A stretch of DNA of 64,000 bases from Acanthosepion lycidas. Taxonomy: Eukaryota; Mollusca; Cephalopoda; Sepiida; Sepiidae. Where the stretch lies: positions 105,292,550-105,356,549 of the forward strand of contig OZ010588.1 of assembly GCA_963932145.1 (NCBI GenBank), given 5' to 3'. The number at the start of each line of letters is the position of its first letter. Position 1 is the first letter of the stretch. A model generated the notes under the pieces. It was given only the letters and a program-made list of their open reading frames with translations, did not search any database and was not told the DNA's origin. A program made the position numbers and the translations under genes. Of this stretch, positions 1 through 11,500 are shown one piece after another.

Positions 1-384
1 TGCTGGGGATCAACATTCATCTGACTGTAGAACAAGGAGAGGAATTTTAATTCTTATATTTAAAGACATATTTCAAATCAAGTATCTTTAATTTACTTTT
101 TCAAATACATTCTTGTACTTCATTGGTAAGAATTATCAACATGAAAATCATCATAATCATCTACCTTTTCATTATTATCATCAATATCTTGACTTTTTCA
201 CGGAATGGATCACCCGAGGGCAGAAGAATCAACCTTCTTCGAGTAAATAACAGGTTACATGCATTTAAAAAAAAAGCCGCGTTTGCATGATGGATTTTTG
301 ACCAAATGCAAAGTATTGTGGATAGAATATGCTATTCGACGCCTTAGATTCAGATTTGTTTGTTTGTTTTGGTTTTACGGCATA
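1..384. other. Unassigned AT-rich stretch
   Basis: I recognise no coding or repeat family here. Short runs such as repeated ATCAT near 150-185 and a poly-A tract near 265 are visible, but no long open frame or structured repeat. Confidence 0.4.
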
Positions 385-560
385 TCAACACGTCAATGGG
401 TTATTTAATGCCGACAAAATTTTTATTGTTGGTAATATATTTTTTAAATCTATTTCTGGTAATATTTTTCCTTCAAAAATTCCATTTTCTGGTAAAATTT
501 TTCTTAAAATATGTATCGCTGGTAATATTTTTCTTTTTTTCCAAAAAAATGTGTAGTGAC
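385..560 (-). repeat. Fragment of an unclassified repeat with TGGTAATATTTTT subrepeats
   Basis: The stretch repeats a motif of about 30-40 bp ending in TGGTAATATTTTT four times. It starts with a GGTTATTTAATGCCGACAA block that recurs almost identically at 53600-53635. The same family appears at 48480-48600 and 36290-36390 in the opposite orientation. No protein similarity is visible. Short open frames here are by-products of the T-rich subrepeats. Class unknown; a non-autonomous element is the simplest guess. Confidence 0.55.
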
Positions 561-705
561 TGAAACCGAGATGCCAGGTCAGGACGAAAAACATTGCAAA
601 TTGCTCTTTGGATTTACCAAGAATCTCTAGATATATAGCAGGAGCACAAAGCCAGCAATATTCAAAGCAAGGACGAATGGTAGATTTAAAAATATCTTAT
701 ATATT
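560..705 (-). mobile_element. LINE-A fragment (RT C-terminal region)
   Basis: The DNA from 'CCGAGATGCCAGGTCAGGACG' onward is nearly identical to 1300-1440 and similar to 32530-32660 and 7880-7960. Read on the minus strand, the better copies give pieces such as 'IRPCFEYCWPGAPA', which resemble the region just after the RT domain of CR1/Jockey-type LINEs ('RP..EYC..IW.GAP'). The copy is short and lacks both ends. Confidence 0.6.
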
Positions 706-930
706 TAGATTTATATATTTTTTTTATAAATTCTTAAATTTAATTTATAGAAATGATGATGATGATCATCATCATAATCATCATCATTAGCATCATTCCC
801 TTGACTGTTTGTTTCGTCGAGGGTCCTGAGGGCATAAGAAATGGATAGCCTCTTCCACGATGACTTACTGGCGGTGGCTCTCAGGAGTTCCGACATTGTC
901 ATGACCATCCAATCATAATTTCCTTTTATC
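706..930. repeat. ATG/CAT simple-sequence palindrome and unassigned flank
   Basis: Around 750-800 a (GAT)n run turns into (CAT)n, forming a small self-complementary simple repeat (GATGATGATGATCATCATCAT). The flank to 930 has no recognisable content. The His-rich and Asp-rich short frames here are translations of this repeat. Confidence 0.6.
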
Positions 931-1440
931 TCAAGCGAGGCAATAAAGGGTTTTACTGGGTGTTAGAAAATAAGAAAAAAATACGAAGGGGAGACGAAAT
1001 TAAAAGAACAAAATTTAAGTAGACAGAAGATAACGATTGACGTTGCATTTAAATCTTTGAAGATCAAACTTGACTGGGAAGCAAGAGGCCGTTAGAGAGT
1101 TCCACAAACGAAAAGCATGATAGAATATGACGGTTTCATAGAACTTACAGTCACATCTAGCCATTTCAACTGTAAAAAAAGATGAGACCTTTCCAGAAAT
1201 CTAGTACTTCGTTTACATTCATAAAGTCTGAACAATTACCATGAAAGTGTTTATAGATAAAGACACAGAGAAGCTATGTTGCTGAGATGGAAAAGTGAAT
1301 GAAGCCGAGATGCCAGGTCAGAACGAAAAACATTGCAAATTGTTCTTTGGATTTACCAAGAATCTGTAGATATATATAGCAGGAGCACCAGGCCAGCAAT
1401 ATTCAAAGCAAGGACGAATGGCAGATTTAAAAATATCTTA
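930..1440 (-). mobile_element. LINE-A 3' half, degenerate
   Basis: Minus-strand remnant of the LINE-A RT C-terminus plus 3' UTR. The 3' end lies near 930 (antisense of '...GAAATGATTAAA' degenerates here into the CAAGCGAGGCAATAAAG block). The coding tail lies at 1020-1190, and the upstream 'CFEYCWPG' region at 1300-1440. The whole is colinear with 50680-51175 on the opposite strand, which is the best-preserved copy. Multiple stops and shifts make it non-functional. Confidence 0.65.
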
Positions 1441-2280
1441 TATAGATTATGGAGATAAAAATTGTCATCAAGATACAGTAACATTTTAACAAAAGTTTCG
1501 TCATTTGTGTTGTGCTTAACGGGGAAGCGAAGGCGTGAGTTATTATTTAAGTAATCATATCCATGATAAATATATTGCTTACCGGGTAAATTAGGATGAA
1601 ACGGCTGTTACCTCTGTTGTCTGCCTTGACAAGGATTCATTTTTTTCATTTGATTCGCTTGTAAGCGATAATGAAAATACATTTCAGTAAGAACCGCCCA
1701 TGTAAAAACGATTTAGATAAACGATGGTCGTCCATTCCAAACATTAAAATATTGGCAAGTTGCTCTAAAATAAGTCAGGTGTCTAGCTGAGTTTGTATCT
1801 CACAATGGCTGACTTGATAAGGGAAATGAAAAATTCGCCCTATCAACTATATTGGTTTCATACCTTGAGCAAAAACTGAGATTTTAGATAGCTTTTGGCG
1901 AATGTTGGATCAGGTTCAAGAAAGGCTTGGTGTTAGAAAGAAAAATGATACGAAAATGAAAATAATGTGAAAAAATTATCAATTGACCAGAATGAGTGTC
2001 TTTGTATTTTTAGTTTTAGGGTTAAAACAATATTTTAACCCTATAACAACAAAGAAATTATAACGTCAGAGTTTACTCTGGATTCAAATCCGTGATAAGG
2101 GTCGTTCAAAAAATAATGCTTATTTTTCATTAATTATTATCATAGGTCCCGTAACCCGGTCTGGTCGTAAGTTCACTGTGCCGCTTACTACTTGACTACC
2201 TCACTCCACAAATCCATGTTTCTGTGAATGAACTTCCAACTCACCCACTGACGTTGTTGGTGTATTTTTGCTTCGGTCAG
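1441..2280. other. Unassigned single-copy-like stretch
   Basis: I see no repeat shared with the rest of the window and no open frame of note. The part from about 2130 to 2280 may be the degraded 3' end of the LINE-F fragment that follows on the minus strand. This is suggested only by its position. Confidence 0.35.
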
Positions 2281-2284
2281 GCTC

Positions 2285-2860
2285 TTCTTCATTGACTAAA
2301 CTAAAATATTTTAGGATGGCAGTGGAAAGATTGTTGGTTCTTACGACGTGACCATACTATTTCATCTTTCTCTTCTTGACGGTAGTTATGGGGTCTTCCA
2401 ATGGGTTCCTCTTCTTGTCTGATGTTTTCTCGTACTGCGTCATAATTTGTAATGCAGCCTACATAGAAGATGACTAGGATGGTCTTGTCGCATCTCTTTT
2501 CTAATGCTTGGATTCTTCTCTGTAATTCAGCTGTTTATGCCCAAGATTCGCAGTTGTACAGAAAAACTGATAAAGCCAATGCGTGTAATATTTCAAACAG
2601 ATGTTCTCGCCTTTCCAGATAGTGATTAGTTTTACGACAGCCAAGATATTTGAATGGTTACAGTACATTAATTTCCTGGCTACCCAGTTTTATCTTGCAT
2701 GAAGGCCCTTTCTCGTTATTCGTCATGTGTTTCTTCATCCGGATTTTTAAAAAGTTCCTCTTCTTTGTCACCTTAACTATCCACGTCATTTGCTATGTGA
2801 CGTTTTGTAATGAGGCTACCTTCAATGCTGACTGTGCCTTGCTGTCCCTGTAGGACGTCA
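2285..2860 (-). mobile_element. LINE-F fragment: RT C-terminal region
   Basis: The reverse complement reads, with frameshifts, 'FKYLG' (near 2660), then 'SVFLYNCESW', 'AELQRRIQALEKRC' (2490-2540), 'ENIRQEEEPIGR' and 'RRKNQQ'. This follows the order of a common non-LTR RT C-terminus (FKYLG, then LYxCESW, then ELxRRIQxLExRC.RRIL, then the RRK..W.GH segment). Frame breaks occur throughout, so this is a dead fragment. Family assignment below LINE level is not possible by eye. Confidence 0.75.
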
Positions 2861-3059
2861 CCCCACGATGCGTTTAAGGAATATGTTAAAGTAGATTTAA
2901 TAGTAGAAGTATGCAAAGCTTAAAATAAACACACCATTTCAGTTTTCCGATTCTAGTCCTCAACGGAGCCTTTTCAACCGTGGTATTTTGATTTTGAGTG
3001 AAGGTATGTCTACCCGCCTCGTAAAATATTTTTGACTACTTTCTTAGCGATGTGAGTGT

Positions 3060-3415
3060 TTCCGCTTTCACCACATTTTTGAGTGGAACTTACGTCTCAC
3101 CAATGGAACGCGAAGGGAATCTGGGTGGTTCGTTACAACGTACTCAGCATAGCGCGTCTTGGCCGTCAAGGTTAGAACTGGTGGAACTAGGGAATGTAGT
3201 TCGTCAGAGCACATTCCATGGAAATATCAATAGAGTAGCGAGTGACTTGTAAACTTTCGTCTGTGGGGAAAGAGGTTGTAGTGTGGAAAATTATCCATCA
3301 TCTACAAGAACTTGGAGACGCTTTTGCATTCTATCGAGATGGCAAAGTGAAGACTATGCAGCTCATGTCGAAATATGACAGCAGTATTCCAACTGTATTC
3401 TTGATCTATTGTTGG
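3060..3415 (-). mobile_element. LINE-C fragment: RT C-terminal region
   Basis: On the minus strand the segment reads 'YRYFHGMCSDELHSLVPPV' (about 3165-3225), then 'LTAKTRYAEYV', 'HPDSLRVPLVRRKFHS'. This is the conserved linker between the RT domain and the terminal 'LWNRLP' motif of many CR1-like LINEs. The same family occurs at 60614-61030, at 25050-25265 (3' end only) and as the tandem array at 13282-13690. The copy ends before the 'LWNRLP' block. Confidence 0.8.
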
Positions 3416-3870
3416 TAAAAGTAGAAGCTAGCAGGAAGAGTCAGGTACTTACTGGAGCGGTACAAGGAATCGAGCATCTTTAGCGATAGAATGTATTTAT
3501 GATTTCGACGAGGTCTGCGGAGATTTTCAACCACAATAAACGCTAAGGAAACATGGCCTGATTGAGAGGACACCAGTTCTTCGTGATAAACTAAAATTCG
3601 GCATCCGCTCGGTGATGTTTGGCAGCCATTTTTTCCCAACTGTAATGTTAGAGCGAGAGCAGAGGAGAGGATAACTGTCAGGCTCTGGTCATGTAGACTT
3701 TTGGAGGTGCACAATATATGGTTATATAATCAGCCTAGATATTCAAAGATAACCGGAGTATACCCATAGGTAGATCATTTATGTAAAGTAGAAACAGAGT
3801 TTCAACTTGGCAGGACTGGGCTTTATTAACTACCTTCAGAGACCTATTCATTAGGAAGGATTTTTGACAC
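3416..3870. other. Unassigned stretch between LINE-C and PLE remnants
   Basis: A minus-strand frame of 102 codons spans most of it, but I recognise no domain and its sequence is not shared with other parts of the window. The last ~90 bases before 3870 may be the 5' part of the PLE remnant that follows. Confidence 0.35.
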
Positions 3871-3874
3871 TACA

Positions 3875-5010
3875 ATGGGAAGCTTTGACGGTGCAGAGAC
3901 CTGCAAAATCATAGATAGAAACATACACGAACTAAGCAAAATAATAGATAGAAATGACACAGGACGGGACGACGGTTTCATAATCTTAAGAAACTGTAAC
4001 AAACAAAACACAGACAAAACTAGAAAAGCAATAATAAAGATTTTCAAAAATAACGGATTCGACATAGATATAAAAATTAACCTGAACGAAGTAGATTTTC
4101 TAGATGTTACCTTCAACCTAAGAAAAGGCGCATATAAACCATACAGAAAACCCAATGATAAACCACTTTATATGCACTCATCTTTCAATCACCCGCCTTT
4201 TATAATCAAACAGATACCAAAATCGATTAACCGCGGGCTTTCCGATAATTCCTCCAATGAATCCATATTTAACAAAGCTAAGAAACTACGAAACAGCCCT
4301 AAAAGATAGTGGATTCCCAGCAACACTCACATACTCACCACAGAACACAAAAAAGGCCAACAGGAAAATAAATATCATATGATACAACCCACCGTACAGC
4401 AAAAAACATAAAAACAAACGTAGGAAAAATATTCTTCAAACTCTTACATAAACACTTCCCGGAATCAAGCACCCTGCACAAAATAATCAACAAAAACACA
4501 GTAAAAATCAGCTACAGTTGCACCGAGAACATGGCACAAATAATAAAAAAGCACACCAGGAAAACTATCAACAAACCACACGAACAAATTAAACCCACGT
4601 GTAACTGCAGAACGAATGTTCCTTAAACAGTAATTGCTTACAAAACAACGTAATATACCAAGCCACGATAAAATCACCAGATAATGAAGAAAAAGTATAC
4701 ATAGAAGTAACTGAAGGACCCTAGAAACAAAGCAATCATGGACACAAAACATATTTCACAAATAGTAAATACGCGAAAATATTTTCTAAGTATATCTGGG
4801 AAATTAAAAACAAAACGCACATCACACCTAAAATATCTTGGAAAATAAGGAAAAGATCATCAGCCTACAACAACTAATTCAAAACTTGTAAACTTTGTCT
4901 GGAGGAGAAATAGCTATCATTACCTTCCCAGACCAAAGTAAATTATTAAATAAACGATCTGAGATCATCTCAAAATGCAGACATGAAAACAAATTTTTAC
5001 TACATTACTT
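3875..5010 (+). mobile_element. Penelope-like element remnant: RT end plus GIY-YIG endonuclease
   Basis: An open frame at 3875-4309 (144 codons) carries the C-terminal half of a PLE reverse transcriptase. It has 'EVDFLDVTFNL', then 'YKPYRKPNDKPLYMH', 'NHPPFIIKQIPKSINRGLS' and 'NESIFNKAK'. After the stop the reading continues in shifted frames with 'LHKHFP' (4445-4460), a Cys-rich segment near 4600, 'VYIEVTEGP' (about 4695-4720, where the GIY-YIG core ends), 'SKYIWEIKNK' (4785-4815), 'CKLCLEE' (4890-4910) and 'CRHENKFLL' (4977-5003). That is the expected PLE order: RT, then GIY-YIG nuclease with a terminal Cys/His cluster. At least four stops or frameshifts inactivate it. PLEs copy themselves by target-primed reverse transcription; this copy cannot. 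The RT 5' half is absent. Confidence 0.88.
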
Positions 5011-5785
5011 AAAAATCGAAAACTGAGAAAAAATAAATAAATAAAATAAAATAAATAGAAAAATTACAATAAAATCGCCATTAACCCAAACAAATTACCA
5101 AATCACACCCGTTAGAATAGACGAAATAGAATAAACAAATAAAAAACAAAATCAATGAACTCAAATCAATAAATAAATAATAAACAAATTAACAAACCAT
5201 TATGACCAAAATATTGTTAGACTATAAAATCAAACCAAAAATCGGACGAAAAACTATATTTATAATTGTTATATAACGATAGAAAAATACTGTTATTTAA
5301 AAATCGAAAACAGAAAAGAGTAACAAAAATATACAGTATAATAAATAAATAATAGAAAACAAGTAAAATAAATTATTCTAAATTAATCCAAATAAATAAA
5401 TAAACTAACAAACCGATCCCAATAAATTATCCGTTAGGAAAAGCAAGTAAAGATAATCAATCCAAATAAATAAATGAAGTAATAAACAAATTAAAAACTG
5501 CTACTGCCAAAATAATAGAATAAACTACAGCAATCAACATTAAAACTGAATAAATAGCTTTATCTTCCCAAACCAAAACAAAACTATTAAATAAGCGATA
5601 TAAACCAATTTTTACTACGTTAATAAAACACCGATTAAAATAAAAATAAATATATAAGATAAGAAATAAAAAAAAAAATAAAAACAACCAAAATAATATA
5701 ACCCAAATAAATAAATAAACGACTTCCGGCAAAATAACCGCCAAAAATAGACTACCCTCGATTAACCACTGACCCGTATATATAA
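5010..5785 (+). mobile_element. A-rich 3' untranslated region of the PLE remnant
   Basis: Very A-rich sequence with many AAATAAATAAATA runs and almost no G. It links the nuclease end at 5010 to the terminal repeat at 5785, so I read it as the element's 3' untranslated part. A pattern around 4910-5000 (lead-in to 'CRHEN') recurs loosely at 5560-5610. The 123-codon minus-strand frame across it is a consequence of base composition. Confidence 0.5.
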
Positions 5786-5945
5786 ATAGCCGAGAAAGAA
5801 AACAGCACTCGTGACCTGACGATTGCATGAAACGGCCTGTCGCCTCTAAGTGTTGACTTCAATGTTCACTTTTATATTTACACACGCTCTATCTCTGATA
5901 TTGATCACTTTATCCCAGAAATATAGCACACCTTAAGAGTATATT

Positions 5946-5986
<41 letters not shown>
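5760..5986 (+). mobile_element. PLE terminal repeat ending in (CA)n(TA)n
   Basis: From 'GACCCGTATATATAAATAGC' (about 5771), the block runs through 'CCTGACGATTGCAT', 'GAAACGGCCTGTCGCCTC' and 'TAAGTGTTGACTTC' to 'TAGCACACCTTAAGAGT' (5930-5941), then (CA)n and (TA)n to 5986. Two more copies lie at 62321-62555 and 63694-64000. A 'CTGA..ATTGC..GAAAC' block is typical of the terminal (pseudo-LTR) repeats of PLEs. Its position downstream of a nuclease remnant supports that. Confidence 0.75.
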
Positions 5987-5990
<4 letters not shown>

Positions 5991-7600
5991 CTGTTTTGTA
6001 ATTATGAGTTTAGCTAATATAATATCTTTCTATTCATGGAAAGATATTGCTGCTACTTTTTATGAATAAAATGTTTCTCTCTTATTATATTTGTATTTTA
6101 TCTATAATTTACAACATATGTTTACGCAACAACTTTATTATAACAATCAATATCTTCAGTTCAAGTTTTGATTTAATAAACATTATAAGGGACATTGCGT
6201 GTTATGTTATTTTTCAGCAGTATGACAATATTTTACATAATTGTATCACTATGAGCATTTTCTATTGGGATGTTTAAACACCCCAGGGAACTATTTATTA
6301 TCAGAAATGTGCGGTGACTAAGTTAGGTTATATAAACTTTTAAATTGCTGCAAGAGAAAAATCCCTAATGGTAAGATTTATTTAAGGTAATTATTGTTAT
6401 TATCTCCCTTTGTTTGTGTAAGGTTTCTCTGTAATAATGCTGAAGTCAAAAAGAAAAAATATGTGAATCTCTTTCACACAAAGAAAATGTTTTTTAAAAA
6501 TGAGTTAAATGCCTAATTGAAAAAAAAGACATAATTAATAAGAGCATAATTTCAAATCTGAAATTTCTGACGCGGGCATAATTTCAAATCTGAAATTTAT
6601 ATATAAAAACAAGATAAAATAAATCTTTAAAAAAATGTGATCGATGTGATCGATTTATATTATGAACAGGACCGCGACATTTAAAAACTGTTTGCTGGTG
6701 ATACGCTTGTCGACCTAATCTGCCTCCGGGCAGAAAACAACACAGACAAGTCTATACCGAAGGGCAGAAGTTTCGTCTGAGGTGGGTGTAGACAGCTACC
6801 CGACTCGGTGTATTCTGGGTCTACGGTCATTACCGTACGCCGTACGTTAAAAAAAATTCACATTATGCCTTGTTGTGTGTGTGTGTGTTTAAATACTGAG
6901 TAATCTTTAACGAATACTAATCAAAAAAGATTAGTGATAAACAAATGTTCCTATATTTAGCGAGCGGGACCAGTTTTCTTCATTAGTTCCGACTTCGGAA
7001 ACGCGGCGCTGGGTGATTGATAGACACAGACCTTTTGGTTCTTAAACGTGCTGAGAATCAGCAGAAATGTTTTAGTAACAGGCCTCGGGGGATACGTACG
7101 CATAACCTAACGTGACGTACAGTGAATGTCCGAAAATGGGAATTTTGAAGCTGAGAGCAGGCTGATTAGTTGGCCTTTATCCACGACGCCATGTGTAGTT
7201 GTCGCAGAAAAAGCATTACTCATGCGTAAAACAAACAATAATAAATAGATAAAGAAATGAATTAAAATGTTAGTACAGAAAAAACAGGTAAGAATATTAG
7301 AATAAATGATTAATATTAAAAAATGGAATTCCCCTTCTAGTCATGTGGTCAGTCTGTCTAACTAAAATAATCAGTTCATTTTTAACAAGGGTCACCTAGC
7401 GTGTACATGTCAAGGATCTTCGTTCAAGAAATTTCTGGTCAGCATGGAACATATTATTTTGCTAACATTTGCAAGATTTACTATTATTACTCTAAAGTTT
7501 AATGCGAATAACATAAGTATTCATATCTTCTTATTATAAATCTCAATGAAGCGTCTAAGACACAACGGGCGACTGAATGTGGGGAAAATAAATAATTATT
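5987..7600. other. Mostly unassigned stretch
   Basis: No coding signal. At 6545-6598 a 23-base block (GCATAATTTCAAATCTGAAA plus TTT) occurs twice, 36 bases apart, and is itself partly self-complementary. A GT run sits at 6875-6890. Near 7170-7195 the minus strand reads ACACATGGCGTCGTGGATAA, which resembles the tRNA-like head of the SINEs found elsewhere, but the body is missing. Nothing else can be supported. Confidence 0.4.
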
Positions 7601-7609
7601 AAGAAAAGT

Positions 7610-7960
7610 AAACAATAAAAGAACAGGATTTAAGAAGAGAATAGATAACGATTGACATTGTATTTTATCCACAAGCGAGAAGTGCTAGAAAAGAAACAGT
7701 TAGCATAGAACTTGCGGTTTCGCCAAGGTCATTTTAACTGTAAGATGATGGGACCTAACCGCCAATCTAGTAGTACGCTTAAATTAAAAAAAAATCTACA
7801 TACCAAATAGAGAAGCTCATCAAAACAATTATCTTGAAAATATTTAACAGCGGCAAGAAAGTGTTTGCAGTTGAAGATCAATAACATTGTAGATTCTTTT
7901 TTTTTTCTTGTTTTATCGAGAATCATCTCAGTATATAGCAGAAGCAACAGGCCAGATAAA
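7610..7960 (-). mobile_element. LINE-A fragment
   Basis: Colinear with 1000-1440: 'GATAACGATTGACATTG', then 'ACAAGCGAGAAGTGCTAGA', 'TTAACTGTAAGATGATG', 'CAATCTAGTAGTACGCTTAA' and 'TATAGCAGAAGCAACAGGCC'. It is the antisense of the RT C-terminal and 3' UTR region preserved at 50680-51175. The segment between 7790 and 7900 is diverged. Non-functional. Confidence 0.6.
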
Positions 7961-9830
7961 TGGGAAATGTAACGGATTTTTTAGTGAGCCCACGTCGCTA
8001 GCCAATAGAACACAAGGTTGACTTTGAAAGTTCTTAGGAAATCTATGGCGTCAACCAAAATATGCTTGAAAATTATAATAATCTTTTAATTTCAGTTTTG
8101 AAGGGTTTTTACGGTGATCAGATAATAAACGCTTGTAAACATCAGTAGAGTTCGTTGTTGCTTTCTACCCGAATAAAATCTTTTAGCGTCAGTTAGAACA
8201 ACTCAAATTTTCATAACGTTTTTTCACTTCTTAGAAGAAATTTCTTCATCGCATGAAGACGTTTCCAGTTCTTTCCTTTTATACTTTTAATTCTTTTAAT
8301 GGCGTCAGATGGAGGCAAAAGGCGGTGATTTAACCGTTTCCATGAAAGGAAATATTCGGCACTCGTTGACTTGAACAATTAGGCCCTTGCGTAAGGTATG
8401 AACCTGTAAATGAGGTAAAATAAGTTGGCTTGCTTTTCCAAGAAGACACAAGAAGGCAGCCATGTTAGCAGGTAAGTGATTTGACTTCTCCAACCACCTC
8501 CCTCCAGATATGGATTAATTAATAAAACTCGTATCAATAAAATCATTTTTATCTCCGAAAAATTCTTAAAAACTAAAAAAAAAAAAGTTTCTAGTATTAA
8601 ATAATCTGTAAAAGTTTGATTAGCCGTAAAAAAAACAAAAAAAAGTTAGCGTTAGTGTACGTGGACATTTTATATATCCTTTCTCGATAGTTTCGTAGCT
8701 ATGCCCTCCACACTTGATACAGGCGATTATAATGTTTTCCAGTACCCTATTTGATTCTCCCAGTCTTTCTATCCTGTCTCAAAGTCAACGGAAGGAACTG
8801 GTGACAAATGGCCGCTTCACAGATCGACAATTTGTAGTGGACGTTTTACCATTGATCTTGTAACCCGTTGATTTTCCTATATTTCATTTGTTACTGTTGA
8901 GCTTTCTCTTAAAATAGGTTTTCAGAAAAACAGGCTTTTTATGTCCACTAACTGTTATAGCACTTTCAATTACCTTCCTAACATTTTGTTTAAGGTATTG
9001 TGGAAAGTCAGCATCTTAATTATATAATTTTCTCTGCTAGTTACATGTGCTCACCATTTTTATTGCTGAGGGTGTTGAAAGTCTTCAAGTGATGTGATTT
9101 TTGTTAGTCAGCGAAGTTCTTTGTGATTGTATAGCGCCAGTCAATGACAACTGATGTAGGATGGTCTTTAAGGGCTGAAGAATTGATTTCTTTCCAGACA
9201 TTCTTAATTATTGATCTGAGAAAACGGTTGTATAGAGTAATAATTTAGATATTTCTGGTCGCCATGCATGAAATCTATTTGAAAGTTGAAGTCCTACGAG
9301 GCTTTTCAAGAACCCGACTTGAGTTTTGAAAACCCTAATTGCTTTCTAATCACTTTTAGAAAACCGTTTTTTCTGTGCTTTGGGTCGATCAAGGTGACGA
9401 GGATAAGAACACAACAATTTAATCCAGTAAGATAGGGAGGTTTTGCTTCATTTACCTATACCTTGAAAGTCAGCATTTGGTCTCCTGTTTCAAATTCCGC
9501 GCGTTGGCGCGTCTCTGTTCGTGCTAAGATACGCCAGAAAAAAACAGCAACCTTTTGTAAATGTAGCGATAAATATGTTTATGTACCTTACTCGAGGTGT
9601 ATTTTAACTAAAAGGAAAGATGGCGAAAATAAAGAAAAATGAAAAAGAAGCAAATAAGATAAAAATCTACGTCAAAAAGCATAAACGGGGGACGTGATGG
9701 TTAAAAATGGCCTTAGACGCGTGTTAACCATATAGTTATCTCCCTTTTTTAAAATGATTTGTCGCCGCTAGATGTCACTTTTAGATGTTTTCGAATCTGC
9801 CACCGCTATAAAAACACAGGACATTGAATA
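7961..9830. other. Unassigned stretch; possible old coding remnant on the minus strand at 8690-9180
   Basis: No repeat shared with other parts of the window. On the minus strand the interval 8690-9180 gives pieces with protein-like composition across frames ('DADFPQYLKQNVRKVI', 'KKPVFLKTYFKRKL', 'SVKRPFVTSS'), which might be an ageing transposon coding region, but I cannot name a family. The rest shows no signal. Confidence 0.3.
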
Positions 9831-9835
9831 TTGCA

Positions 9836-10485
9836 AATATTTGTGAAGAAGAGAACGAACAAATATTTATGAAGGGGAGAACAAAAAAATATTTATGAAG
9901 GGGAGAATGAAAAAATATTCATGAAGGGGAGAACGAAAAAATATTTATGAAGTGGAGAACAAAAAATATTTATGAAGGGGAGAACGAAAAAATATTTATG
10001 AAGGGGAGAACGAAAAAATATTTATGAAGCAGAGGACAAAAAATCTTTATGAAGGTGAGAACGAAAATACATTTATGAAGGGGAGAACGAAAAAATATTT
10101 ATGAAGTGGAGAATAAAAATATTTATAAAGGGGAGAATGAAAACATATTTATGAAGGGGAGAAAGAAAGAATATTTATGAAGGGGAGAACGAAAAAATAT
10201 TTATAAAGGGGAGAATGAAAAAATATTTATGAAGAGCAGAACGAAAAAATATTTATGAAAGGGAGAACAAAAAAATCTTTATGAAGGGGAGAAGAAAAAT
10301 ATTTGTGAAGAAGAGAACGAACAAATATTTACGAAGGGGAGAACGAAAAAATATTTATGAAGGGGAGAACGAAAAAATCTTTATGAAGGGGAGAAGGAAA
10401 AAATATTTATGAAGGGGAGAACAAAAAAATCTTTATGAAGGGGAGAACGAAAAATATTTATGAAGGGGAGAAGGAAAAAATAAAG
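9836..10485. repeat. 27-bp minisatellite, about 24 units
   Basis: The unit is AATATTTATGAAGGGGAGAACGAAAAA with 1-3 substitutions or A-tract indels per copy. A variant pair 'TTTGTGAAGAAGAGAACGAA' occurs at about 9840 and again at about 10300. This suggests that a block of about 465 bp (17 units) was duplicated as a whole. Indels vary the unit between 26 and 28 bp, so no reading frame is kept, and I see no coding role. Confidence 0.92.
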
Positions 10486-10865
10486 GCAAGACGATAAAAG
10501 ATTGACCTGTGTTAAAAGAGTAAATCGACCGCTGTATTTTTCTCTTTATTAAATTCTACACAGTGGGGCGTCTCTCCGTTTGAACAAATTCTATTTATCA
10601 TTACAAAAAAATACATATATCGCAGTACAGGAAAGCGAACATATATATTATAGCATAATATTATATCAAAACATCGAAATCCTAACAAAACACGAGACAT
10701 AAATATGAATTTACGTACGAGTATACGCGAGTCGTACGAAAAATGACGGCAAGATTTGGATATGTAATGAGTACAATGTAAATACAAAATGACATTTATC
10801 GACTAAATAAAAAATATCTGTGCAGTAAAAATGATACAAAAAAATGGATAGAAAATGAAGACACT
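10486..10865. other. Unassigned stretch before the simple-repeat cluster
   Basis: AT-rich sequence with no recognised family. A minus-strand frame of 91 codons at 10512-10787 has no domain signal. Confidence 0.35.
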
Positions 10866-10866
10866 G

Positions 10867-10919
<53 letters not shown>

Positions 10920-11032
10920 TAGATAGATAGATAGATAGATAATGAAGAGACTGCAGTAGAGAAATAGAGAGAAAGAGAGAGAAATGAATGGATGGATGGA
11001 TAGATATATATAGAGATAATGAAGTGACTGCA

Positions 11033-11064
<32 letters not shown>

Positions 11065-11260
11065 TTGGATGGATAGATTTATTTATATAGACAGATAATG
11101 AAAAGATTGCAGTAGATAGATAGATGAATAGATAATCTAGAGATTCCAATAGATAAAGAAAGAGAGATGGATAGCAAGATCGAAGGATGGTTATGAACAG
11201 AGATAGGTACAGATATAGATAGATAATGAAGAGACTGCATCAGATAAATAGATAGATATT
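10866..11260. repeat. (TA)n followed by an interrupted GATA array
   Basis: (TA)n runs from 10869 to 10917 and passes directly into GATA repeats. These are interrupted by blocks such as 'AATGAAGAGACTGCAGTAGA', which recurs at 10941, 11016, 11097 and 11226. The recurring interruption makes this a higher-order tandem repeat with a unit of roughly 60-100 bp rather than a simple microsatellite. Tyr/Ser/Ile-rich frames across it are artefacts. Confidence 0.9.
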
Positions 11261-11500
11261 AACGGAATGATATATACTGATATTGTATAATTTGTTTTCT
11301 ACGGCATATCGACCATTTTAAAACCCCAAAATATTGTTAGATCATAATTTCTTTTTAAAATAATGATGTTCTGTGATACTAGTTTTGATGATTAAATCAC
11401 TATTGGGGGAAGAAGAAGTGGATTCAACCAAGTTTACAGCATCTGGTATCCCCCAAAGGGTACCCATACATCCATTGGCCATGCTTGACGCTGCTCGTTT
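11261..11500. other. Unassigned stretch
   Basis: No recognised content. The frame that opens at 11373 runs into the antisense of the LINE-A 3' end near 11505, so it is not a gene. Confidence 0.35.

Noticed and set aside
5457-5828. 123-codon hydrophobic minus-strand frame that looks like a membrane protein
   Set aside because: The DNA is the A-rich 3' region of a PLE. Hydrophobicity follows from T-rich codons.
9836-10485. CRISPR-like spaced repeats
   Set aside because: Units are contiguous with no unique spacers. This is a minisatellite in a eukaryotic genome.
10796-11149. Frames rich in 'YLSIYLSI' or 'IYIYIY' at this and about 25 other sites
   Set aside because: Direct translations of GATA or TA microsatellites.
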